Positions 57,129 to 64,000 of a DNA stretch of 64,000 nucleotides are shown here, piece by piece (the stretch's first letter is position 1; each line of letters starts with the position of its first letter). The stretch lies in NCBI GenBank assembly GCA_938743325.2, contig OW568887.1, forward strand, positions 496,001 through 560,000. Direction: 5' to 3'. The position numbers and the translations under genes were made by a program. This DNA is from Pycnococcus provasolii (taxonomy: Eukaryota > Chlorophyta > Pseudoscourfieldiophyceae > Pseudoscourfieldiales > Pycnococcaceae). Below the pieces are notes generated by a model that saw only the letters and a list, made by a program, of their open reading frames with translations, did not search any database and was not told the DNA's origin.

Positions 57129-58424
57129 TCATGAGACAATAAGGCGATTGTTCGCGTCACGTGGATTGCACTCCATCGCCTTAAGCTCGGCCGCAACCTT
57201 GTTCACGCGATGCTCTGCCGCTGGGTGTGTGCTGCCGTATGAGACCCAGATCGGCGCGCCGCTGCCGATCAGCGTGTAGGCGTCCAATGCAGCCTTGGGG
57301 TTGTACCCTGCGCGCGCAGCCAGCTTCATGCCGATCAGGTCCGCCTCGTGCTCCTGCTGCCGATAGCGAGGATACTCGAAGATCCACCATCTGGGTAAGT
57401 TTTGCCCGATGTGCACTAGCAACTCGCGGGCTGTGAGTCGCAGCTCTCGACAAATTGCTTGTTGCGAGACGCAATGCCATCCCGCTGGTTGTTCGCAATC
57501 AGGATCGGATCGGCGGGTCGCAGCGCTGCTAGGACATCGCATGTTTCCCGGAAGAGAGGTGGCGCGAGGTACTTGCCGCCACACTTCGCCTAGTAGCACA
57601 CGACCAGGCGCTTGCATCGGGTCCCGCTGCGATTGTATGTTCGGCGCGAAGAGATTCGAGATCCGGTTGATGAGGATGGGTGCACAGTCAGCGCAGACTT
57701 GCACCACCACGCCGAACGTCATTCTCTCCGCGGCGTGGCGTGCCGCACAGTGCGCCATCTCGTGTCCGATAATCGCGGCGACACGATCTTCGTCGAAGTC
57801 GAGGAGCTCGACGAGCGCAGTATGCACGAATACCGTTCCATTCGGCAGTGCCATCGCGTTAGGTTTGTCGTCCCTCAGCACGACGAACCTCCAGTTCACG
57901 CCGCGAAGGTGATCCAGTCCATTTCCGTTGAGCACCGCAATCGTGGTGTCCATCGCATCGTCGACGGCGCGGACGAGACGGCGACCTACGCGGTTCACTA
58001 GGCAGCTCGAGCGCCTGAGCAGGAAGATCGCGTCATGCGGGTGTCGCCACTTGGTGAGCAGGAAGTTGGCTTCGGAACGGCGCTGCCTCAAGTGCTTCCT
58101 CTCGGCGCCATTTGAGAGCATAAGTTCGGCCCAGCGCGGAAAAAAAATGAATCGCTTGCGATTCGTGAATGGCACGGCGCGTCGCGCCTTGTGCCTCGCG
58201 AGCATTCCCAGTGCGCCGACGACGAGGACGAGCGACATGACCCCCCCACCAGCGACGACGACGGCAGGTGGACGACACTTCTTCTTCTCGTTTGTTGTAT
58301 CATTATTTTGTTTTTGTAGATCTCGACAGGCGTCTGCTGCTGCAGAATAGCTCACGTGACAACAACGTCTGAGCGCATCCTCATCATCGCGTTTGTCATT
58401 CAGCGTGACGAAGTTGTCGGACAT
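57129..58424 (-). CDS. M48-family (OMA1-like) zinc metallopeptidase
   Basis: A 431-residue protein from the ATG at 58424. After a Cys-containing leader there is one membrane span (VVVAGGGVMSLVLVVGALGML). The catalytic core shows NAMALPNGTVFVHTALVELL, then the HExxH site IIGHEMAHCAARHAAE. After an insert of about 95 residues, QQEHEADLIGMKLAARAGY supplies the third zinc ligand Glu. STHPAAEHRVNKVAAEL matches the OMA1/LoiP C-terminal region. OMA1-type enzymes are stress-activated proteases of the mitochondrial inner membrane; a plastid relative is possible. The insert between the two motifs is longer than in yeast Oma1 and contains CxxQ/CR Cys residues (DCEQPAGWHC). No typical cleavable presequence is obvious. 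Confidence 0.9.
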   Translation of the reverse strand: MSDNFVTLNDKRDDEDALRRCCHVSYSAAADACRDLQKQNNDTTNEKKKCRPPAVVVAGGGVMSLVLVVGALGMLARHKARRAVPFTNRKRFIFFPRWAELMLSNGAERKHLRQRRSEANFLLTKWRHPHDAIFLLRRSSCLVNRVGRRLVRAVDDAMDTTIAVLNGNGLDHLRGVNWRFVVLRDDKPNAMALPNGTVFVHTALVELLDFDEDRVAAIIGHEMAHCAARHAAERMTFGVVVQVCADCAPILINRISNLFAPNIQSQRDPMQAPGRVLLGEVWRQVPRATSLPGNMRCPSSAATRRSDPDCEQPAGWHCVSQQAICRELRLTARELLVHIGQNLPRWWIFEYPRYRQQEHEADLIGMKLAARAGYNPKAALDAYTLIGSGAPIWVSYGSTHPAAEHRVNKVAAELKAMECNPRDANNRLIVS

Positions 58425-58992
58425 CAAGGTAAATTCAAATTTCAACGCCGTCTCGAGACGACAACGACAACAAGTCAATTCAAGTCAAGTGATTAATTGA
58501 AACATCAAAATCACCTCCGAGTCCGGGAAACAAGACCAGAAACCCAAAAGGCACCAGGCAGGCAGGCAGGATATTAGGGTTTAGGGTTAGGGTTAGCACG
58601 GGTCCCCCGTCGACGCTCCCCTCGATTCTTCGAAGGGGAGGGAACTGCCCAGGATTGGAGGAGGGGAGGGGGGAAGAACAAAAGAAACACCCAGTCGAAG
58701 CCTCGAAGGAATCCCCCACTCTAATCCCCCAGTCCCAGGGATCCCTTGTTGTCGTCGACGTCGTCGTCCCTCCCCTTCTCTCCGGACAGCCGGACGACGA
58801 TTGACGAACGCGTTGCAGTTGCTCCATAACCGGTCATCTTCATCTTCATCTTCATCTTCATCGTTCATCTTCATCCCGGAGGTGAGGCTCACATCACCAC
58901 AGAGAGGCTCATTTCAAGAGTTGGTTCTTCTTTCATTTCAAGAGTCTCTTGAGTTGTTGTCTTTGGTTCTTTTTTGTTGGTCTCTCGTTCCT
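58425..58992. other. Divergent promoter region with telomere-like tract
   Basis: It contains TTAGGG repeats (58571-58596), about 150 bp upstream of the M48 start. A (CATCTT)n run lies at 58836-58872, in the 5' leader of the CCDC90 gene. Confidence 0.6.
58571..58596 (+). repeat. Interstitial telomere-like tract (TTAGGG)n
   Basis: ATTAGGGTTTAGGGTTAGGGTTAG, mixing one TTTAGGG with TTAGGG units, in a divergent promoter region. Confidence 0.9.
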
Positions 58993-60336
58993 ATGGCCTC
59001 TTCTCTGGTCTCTCACTCTTCTTCGGTCTTTTGTTCTTCTCTGCCTGTCTTTTTTGGGCGAAGAGGATTCCTGGGGGATGATTATAAGAGACGCCTTGGC
59101 CTTCCTTTCTCTTTCTCGCGTCATGTCTCGTCTTTGTCTTTGTTGGCGAATCATCATGTCGATTCTGGTTTGAATCCTAATTTGCGTTCTTCTCATGTTA
59201 ATAGTCTTAATGGTTATGGTCTCAATTATTATAGACCGCACGATCACACCTCTCTTGGTCGTGATACCTTTCGTCTACGTGCTCTTTTGCAGTCGGCTGG
59301 GTGGTCGTCGTCGTCGGCGGCGTCATCGTCATCGTCGGCGAACGGGATGGTTGACGGGATTGTTACCTCCGGCGTGTCTGGCGCACTCTCCATGAACGGC
59401 AACACGAATGGGATGGTCGCCACGCAGGCGGCCACCTATGGCGGGGGCACGTCGGCACCTCTTGTCGGAGGGAAGACGATCGAGGCGGCGTCCGTCTCGC
59501 TCGCCGCCGTCACAGGAGGCGCGGTCACTGCCGCGCCAGCCATGCCGCTCCTGCCGCCGGAACTACCCGACAGATACGCGTCGTACGCAACGTCCGCATC
59601 CTTAGGAAGGTTCAACGCGCAACTAGCCACCGACGAACACAACGTCGTGATGGGCACAAACGCGAACGCAACACCAGCAACAGCCGCCGCGGCACACCAC
59701 TCGCCAGTACACATGGTTAACGATATCAGCACAGAGGCAAGCCTCCACAGCAATCCGCCGACGTCTATGAAAACACCGGAGGAGAACGAGGTTGTGCCTG
59801 CGGGATTCGACACGCTCGCCGTATGCCGCAGCTTCGAAAAGAGCGGCATGACGAGCGACGAGGCGGAGCGCCTCACGCGGCAAATCCTTGACATCATCAT
59901 CGCGGCGGATCGACGAACGCGAACGACCGTCGCCTCCAAGGGGGAACTCGAAAGCCTCAGAACAGAGAACAGGATCTCGATGGAGGCGTGGAAGGCGGAG
60001 ATCAAGGGAGAAACCAAAAGCTTATTCGGCACGCTGAGCCGCAATCAGGAGTACGTGACAAACGAGCACGACAAGATCCGCTCGGAGCTCAAGCATGAGA
60101 CGGAGAAGCTCATGGCAAGCCAGCGCCTGGACTTAAATTTGGAGAAGGGTCGTATGCGCGACGAGATGCACACGATGGAGGATCGCCTTCACACCGCGGA
60201 GGCGAAACTCGAGAAGAGCTTGGCAGAGGTGAAGACGCAGCTCGAGATGGCGAAGAACGACATTATTCGGTTTGCGCTGGGCACGAGTTTGTCGTTCGTG
60301 GCGGTTGGCCTCGGTATTTTGCGGTTTCTCTCTTGA
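58993..60336 (+). CDS. CCDC90/MCUR1-like mitochondrial membrane coiled-coil protein (DUF1640)
   Basis: A 447-residue protein from the ATG at 58993; an upstream in-frame ATG gives a less plausible leader. The first 45 residues (Ser/Arg/Phe-rich, no acids until GDDYKRR) fit a mitochondrial presequence. Residues of about 50-270 are low complexity. The C-terminal 175 residues match DUF1640: FDTLAVCRSFEKSGMTSDEA, ASKGELESLRTENR, RLDLNLEKGRMRDEM, then a coiled coil and a terminal membrane span (TSLSFVAVGLGILRFL). Animal MCUR1/CCDC90 proteins sit in the inner membrane, with roles in calcium uniporter regulation and complex IV assembly. TGTAA follows about 20 bp past the stop. Confidence 0.9.
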   Translation: MASSLVSHSSSVFCSSLPVFFGRRGFLGDDYKRRLGLPFSFSRHVSSLSLLANHHVDSGLNPNLRSSHVNSLNGYGLNYYRPHDHTSLGRDTFRLRALLQSAGWSSSSAASSSSSANGMVDGIVTSGVSGALSMNGNTNGMVATQAATYGGGTSAPLVGGKTIEAASVSLAAVTGGAVTAAPAMPLLPPELPDRYASYATSASLGRFNAQLATDEHNVVMGTNANATPATAAAAHHSPVHMVNDISTEASLHSNPPTSMKTPEENEVVPAGFDTLAVCRSFEKSGMTSDEAERLTRQILDIIIAADRRTRTTVASKGELESLRTENRISMEAWKAEIKGETKSLFGTLSRNQEYVTNEHDKIRSELKHETEKLMASQRLDLNLEKGRMRDEMHTMEDRLHTAEAKLEKSLAEVKTQLEMAKNDIIRFALGTSLSFVAVGLGILRFLS

Positions 60337-60680
60337 AGAAGAAACAAACAGCTCGTATGTAAATGTCAAATTATGTTATCCTCGTTGTTTCAAAAAAACA
60401 CAAGATGCGCAGCAGAAGTACCAACCACGAAGCACTCACTGTGTTGTGCTTCGTGTGCTTTGGAATACTCGGGGATGGCGATTGGGGTTTCTCAGTCCAG
60501 GATTCCCTTTCCCTTTTCGGTTTCCCCTTCCCGCATTTCGTCCGCCATACCACCCTACGCCCTTCGGCGTGGCCTCCCGCGTCTCCACGGTAGGTGGTAA
60601 ACTTTACGATTCCGCCTCTTTCGTCTGTGCTGCCGCTGTTGCTGTTGCTGGGGCTGCTGTCAGCTCGTGTCGTCGCTTCA
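60337..60680. other. Intergenic region
   Basis: It holds the 3' flank of the CCDC90-like gene and the promoter of the methyltransferase gene. Nothing repeated or structured stands out. Confidence 0.45.
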
Positions 60681-61649
60681 ATGGCCGGCTCTCCTCCTCC
60701 TCTGTCCTCAGGATTAGGGCTAGGGCCGAGTTCCTCTCCGTCACCTTCGTCAGGAGATCCGTCACATCAGGCGTCATCCGGCGTGGTTCTCGCGCTCCCT
60801 GGGCCGGAGTACGGGAGACTGAACTTCGAGAACGGCGACCTGCAAGTTTGCGAGAAGCGCATCTACGTCGTGGAAGAGGGAGGGAAAGGACGAGGCACGG
60901 CGTGGGACGTGTGGGACGGAGCGTGGAGGCTTGCGAAGTGGCTCGAAAAAGCCGCCGAACAGGACGCACTCAAGTTCGAGCTGCCAAGCCTCGCGTCCGA
61001 TGCACCGACCAAGGTGAACGCGCCGCCGCTCGCCATCGAGCTGGGATCAGGGACAGGACTCGGCGGGATGGCCATTCGCGCGGCGTTCCCAGAAGCTGAC
61101 GTGCACCTCACGGACCTTCCCGAGGTGATGGAGGCGCTGAACGCCAACGTGCACCGCAACCACCACCTTTTGAGGTCGCACGGGCACGTGAGGCTCAAGG
61201 CGATGCCGCTCGACTGGACGACGACGCTGACGGGTACGCTTCCGCTTCACATCGCACCTCACGGCTACGACCTCGTTGTCGCCGCAGACTGCGTCTGGCT
61301 GATTGAGCTCATCCCTGCGTTCGTTCGCACGCTGCGCGCCGTCACGCACCAGCGTTCGCTCGTCGTGCTCGCGTACCAGGAGCGGTCTCGCGCTGCGACG
61401 CGCGCTCTCTTCGGGACGCTCGATGCGCACTTCACGCGCGAGGATGCGGACGGCTTTTTGGCGCGCCTCGACGACGCCGCGCACGGCCGTCCTCCTAGCG
61501 ACGACGCGAGCGCGGCTGTGGACAGCAAGGTTCGCATTTATTTGCTCCGTCGTCTGAGCGACCACTCGTCGGAGGTGGAGAGGCAGAAGCGCGACATGAA
61601 GCTGTCAAGCATCGACCGCGCGTTGATTGAGGAGGGGTGCACTTGGTGA
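60681..61649 (+). CDS. Methyltransf_16-family lysine methyltransferase-like protein
   Basis: A 322-residue protein from the ATG at 60681 (TCAATGGCCGG). An in-frame ATG at 60594 would add a hydrophobic signal-like leader (SVLPLLLLLGLLSARVV), so secretion cannot be excluded. The Rossmann SAM-binding motif I is AIELGSGTGLGGMAI. The acidic residue of motif II is in ADVHLTDLPEVMEALNANV. Motif post-II/III is YDLVVAADCVWLIELIPAF. A VLAYQERS strand matches the YQxR region of METTL21/METTL22/EEF-type protein lysine methyltransferases. GTAWDVWDGAWRLAKWLEK upstream matches the family W/G-rich entry (xVWDxAxxLAxxL). The substrate is unknown. Confidence 0.9.
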   Translation: MAGSPPPLSSGLGLGPSSSPSPSSGDPSHQASSGVVLALPGPEYGRLNFENGDLQVCEKRIYVVEEGGKGRGTAWDVWDGAWRLAKWLEKAAEQDALKFELPSLASDAPTKVNAPPLAIELGSGTGLGGMAIRAAFPEADVHLTDLPEVMEALNANVHRNHHLLRSHGHVRLKAMPLDWTTTLTGTLPLHIAPHGYDLVVAADCVWLIELIPAFVRTLRAVTHQRSLVVLAYQERSRAATRALFGTLDAHFTREDADGFLARLDDAAHGRPPSDDASAAVDSKVRIYLLRRLSDHSSEVERQKRDMKLSSIDRALIEEGCTW

Positions 61650-62139
61650 CATATACCGTATCTCGCTATTCAGGAACAACTTCTGGCAGTCATCATTTTG
61701 TGTAAACGTAATTGACTTGTACAGTATTTGGTATGTCAAGGAGGTGTACATATGTGACGTGGAAACAGGTCGTGGAAACTAAGGTAGATTTCTAATATTC
61801 TCGCCAACCCCTAACCCCTAAAGGTAACCCCCTGAGGTAATAATGCCAGCCGATTCTCGCCCTAATAACCCTCGCTACCCCTAAGGTAAGGTAAGCTGCT
61901 AACCCTAACCCTAATCCTTCGCTCTGTGGTATCCCCTACTCACTCTGTGTCCCCCCAGGGCCCAGGGGGTGCGGTGCCCTCCCTTCCCTCCCCCTTCACT
62001 TGTCATACTCATTCTGCACTCGCTGAATTCACCGTGCGCGCTTGCGTTGCGTCTGCGTCTGCGTCTGCGCTGATCGTGCTCCGGGTACCCGCTTCTTTTT
62101 CTTTCCTTTTATATCTCTTAGGGAGATCTTCTTGTTTTT
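61650..62139. other. Intergenic region with degenerate telomere-like repeats
   Basis: CCCCTAA, CCCTAA and CCTAAGGTAA variants are scattered at 61805-61916. The clean CCCTAACCCTAA core at 61899-61916 lies about 225 bp upstream of the ROMO1-like start. Confidence 0.6.
61899..61916 (+). repeat. Interstitial telomere-like tract (CCCTAA)n
   Basis: CTAACCCTAACCCTAATC, preceded by diverged CCCCTAA units from 61805. Confidence 0.85.
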
Positions 62140-62361
62140 ATGATCGACAGCCGCTGCGCGACGCGCGTCGCGACCGGAGCGGCGATCGGCGTGAGCGTGG
62201 GAGGCGCTGTCGGCGCAGTCTACGGGACGTACGAGGCGTTCGCGTACCGCATACCAGGACTGTACAAAGTCAGGCACATTGGAAGGACAACCGTCGGCAG
62301 TGCCGCGCTCTTCGGGCTATTCCTTGGCGCGGGAAGCTTCCTGCACTGCGGACGGTCGTAG
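62140..62361 (+). CDS. ROMO1/Mgr2-like small mitochondrial inner-membrane protein
   Basis: A 73-residue protein, the normal length for the family (about 75-110). Two glycine-zipper helices are visible: ATGAAIGVSVGGAVGAVYGTY (about 11-31, counted as one helix) and TTVGSAALFGLFLGAGSFLHCG at the end. They are joined by a basic loop (RIPGLYKVRHIGR). This is the ROMO1/Mgr2 plan, a short inner-membrane hairpin that in yeast gates the TIM23 translocase and in animals affects redox and cristae. The Cys near each end are in family-like positions. No cleavable presequence, as expected. Confidence 0.82.
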   Translation: MIDSRCATRVATGAAIGVSVGGAVGAVYGTYEAFAYRIPGLYKVRHIGRTTVGSAALFGLFLGAGSFLHCGRS

Positions 62362-62368
62362 CGACCTA

Positions 62369-62599
62369 AGGATCGCTCATTTCAGTAATGGAACGTGAGT
62401 CACTTTGTCCAGCGGTCGTACGTTCACACTCATTCATCCCACCCAGCAGGCGCCAAGCAGCAGTGCGTTTGTACGCGGCGCTGGTGATTTCGAAGCCTAT
62501 ACATATTTAGGGCGCTTTGCGTTGGCGCCGTGAGAGCTCCGGTTGCGACTTGTTGTCGTCGTTGTCGTAGTCGCCGTCGCCACCAACGGGTTGCATCAA
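62369..62599 (-). repeat. Dispersed repeat, near-full copy 2
   Basis: The reverse complement aligns with 18331-18557 from TGATGC through TTGGTGGCG, ACAAGTCGCAACCGGAG, CTTCGAAATCACC, TGGACAAAGTGA and CATTACTGAAATGAGCGATC. It lies between the convergent ROMO1-like and GT29 genes, only 8 bp past the ROMO1 stop, so it probably forms part of that 3' UTR. Confidence 0.8.
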
Positions 62600-62654
62600 T
62601 TGTGAATTACAGATTTGTTTTTAGGTTGTAGACTCGGTCCTTCACGCACCTCTC

Positions 62655-64000
62655 CTACACAGTGCCGTCCTCGTCCACCTCCACCGACTCAGCAAGGAGC
62701 TCCTCAATCTCATCCTCGTCGCGCTCATCCTGCTGCACCTTCTCAGCGTCGCCTAAGACCTTTGCCACGTCATTTGACGCCATGCGCTGGAAACGGTCAA
62801 TGAGCGTCGAAACCTTCGTCGTCAACGGAGTCTCCGCTTTAGCCTTCACGGCCGCTTTCGCCTTGCTTGGAGCTGCGCCTCGCTTCGACGCGCGTTCGGC
62901 GCGAGCGCGTTCTGCCACACGAGCACGCGCAAGCTCCGCCTGTTTTTCGTCAATCAAACGCTCGCGCTCACGTGCGCTTAACGGCCGATCCGGCGAGGCA
63001 TCCTCTTCTAAATCAAAGTCTCCATTCTTCATCCGCTCAGCCTCCTTCTCATCCTCCTCAAGGCTGGCGAGCATTTCATCCGTGAGCTTCTCGCGAGTAT
63101 CACGAGCTTTGTCAAGCGCTCGATCGAGCGTGTCCATCGACGCCGATGCACCGAAGCCGAGACGCGCGCGCGTGCTGTACACCTCCAACGAGCCGTGTCC
63201 ACCCGGTCCACCGCACGCGGAGACGGCACCGGTGCGAGCAAGCGAGCCAATCAGAAGCCGCTCAAGCTCAAGCGAGTGCGCGCTTTCGGCGCCAACTTGA
63301 CTGTCCGACGCCTCCGCATACCGCGTCTTGTAGTACCGCGGCTGCAATTCCCTCACGAGGTTAGCAGCCGCGCTGTCCGCCGAACTTGCGTCGGACATCG
63401 CAATCAGCTTCGCACGCGCGCCAAGCGCACCGTCGCGCGTGCCACCGCCGAGGCCGTATGCGCTCACCGTCTCGCACACCTGCAGGGCTGCATAAAGTGC
63501 AAGGAATCCTGCCGAGGGCTCAGCCGCATCGGGAGGCACGGGGAACGGAGGCTTTGTACGCACGAGACGACGACGGTAGCCTCCGAGTAGCTCCTTAGCG
63601 TCCGCGTACGACGACGCCGTGAGCCAGCGAACTTGAATGCCGGCGCGCTCAGCCGCCTTCACGAGCAGGGCATAGTCGGCCGCCGTCGCCCGTGTCACGA
63701 GCAGCACTTCCGCGCCGTCGATCTCCACGTCGGGGAAGAGCTGTCTCAGCTGAGTGTGCGGGCGCTCGACCACCATACTCGCGAAGTGGCGAACCTGCCT
63801 AGCGGAGAGCACGCGCACGTGCGTCTTCGATCCCGCGTACATCGCGCATGTGCCACCAATCGGCGCGCCATTCACGCGCCACACCGCGTCATGCGCGTCG
63901 ATATCCGCTCCAGACATCGCGCCGAGCAGACGCTCGGACGATCCGACGACGGCGCACGAGCGGAAGATGATTGGCGAGAGAGCGTCATGCGGCGATTCCG
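62655..64000 (-). CDS. GT29-family sialyltransferase-like protein, partial (5' end beyond window)
   Basis: An open frame of about 447 residues runs off the right edge. Sialylmotif L is visible: FRSCAVVGSSERLLG, IDAHDAVWRVNGAP, then YAGSKTHVRVLS. Motif S is PSAGFLALYAALQVCETV followed by SAYGLGGG. RYYKTRY and HSLELERLL stand for motifs III/VS with the catalytic-type His. GT29 enzymes transfer sialic acid (or Kdo/Kdn-like sugars in algae and plants) from CMP donors in the Golgi. Unusually, about 200 residues follow the catalytic region: acidic, Arg/Glu/Ala-rich helices (KQAELARARVAERARAER) ending ESVEVDEDGTV. Such a tail is not typical of Golgi GT29 enzymes. The membrane anchor would lie outside the window. 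Confidence 0.88.
   Translation of the reverse strand, partial: ESPHDALSPIIFRSCAVVGSSERLLGAMSGADIDAHDAVWRVNGAPIGGTCAMYAGSKTHVRVLSARQVRHFASMVVERPHTQLRQLFPDVEIDGAEVLLVTRATAADYALLVKAAERAGIQVRWLTASSYADAKELLGGYRRRLVRTKPPFPVPPDAAEPSAGFLALYAALQVCETVSAYGLGGGTRDGALGARAKLIAMSDASSADSAAANLVRELQPRYYKTRYAEASDSQVGAESAHSLELERLLIGSLARTGAVSACGGPGGHGSLEVYSTRARLGFGASASMDTLDRALDKARDTREKLTDEMLASLEEDEKEAERMKNGDFDLEEDASPDRPLSARERERLIDEKQAELARARVAERARAERASKRGAAPSKAKAAVKAKAETPLTTKVSTLIDRFQRMASNDVAKVLGDAEKVQQDERDEDEIEELLAESVEVDEDGTV

Overview
The window looks like nuclear DNA of a small, gene-dense green alga (chlorophyte or prasinophyte type). The evidence is as follows. Genes lie on both strands and are mostly uninterrupted, but three carry short introns (75, 91 and 133 bp) with GT-AG ends, two of them with CACTAAC-like branch sites. 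TGTAA, the usual green-algal poly(A) signal, follows many stop codons. There is a plastid-division ARC6 homologue and a large hydroxyproline-wall-type Pro-rich protein. Mitochondrial (ROMO1, CCDC90, M48 peptidase) and metazoan/plant-type regulatory families (CAMTA, SANBR-like BTB) are also present. No bacterial operon, rRNA, tRNA or CRISPR was recognised.

Layout. 0-7 kb: a small secreted-looking protein, an LRR protein, an RCC1-propeller protein and a BAR-like coiled-coil protein with an acylation signal. 7-9.5 kb: a decayed mobile region with a Helitron 3' end, the tail of a Helitron/PIF1 helicase and a 5'-truncated AnmK gene. 9.7-13.6 kb: a very large Cys-module/ATTAAP/polyproline membrane protein. 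15.9-26.3 kb: a disordered protein, ARC6, a small membrane protein, a helical protein with an acidic tail and a spliced organelle-type protein. 27-28.6 kb: fossil Copia retroelement pieces. 28.9-31.2 kb: a membrane-anchored sialidase-like protein. 31.8-32.6 kb: an 826-bp foldback DNA element. 33-43.7 kb: a SANBR-like BTB protein, a large LRR/coiled-coil protein (spliced) and a protein built of LTxEQ-type repeats. 44-51.7 kb: an unknown Cys protein, a low-molecular-weight protein tyrosine phosphatase and a CAMTA transcription factor. 51.8-56.6 kb: a four-domain fasciclin protein with a LamG-like tail (spliced). 57.1-62.4 kb: three mitochondrial-type genes and a lysine-methyltransferase-like gene. 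62.7 kb to the right edge: a GT29 sialyltransferase, cut by the window end.

Between genes there are interstitial TTAGGG/CCCTAA tracts, several within about 250 bp of a start codon. There are also poly-G/C runs, pyrimidine tracts and a newly recognised dispersed repeat of about 230 bp with two near-full copies and several end fragments. The genes do not form one pathway. The two notable thematic links are sialic-acid genes (sialidase-like and GT29, about 31 kb apart) and a mitochondrial inner-membrane group (57-62 kb).
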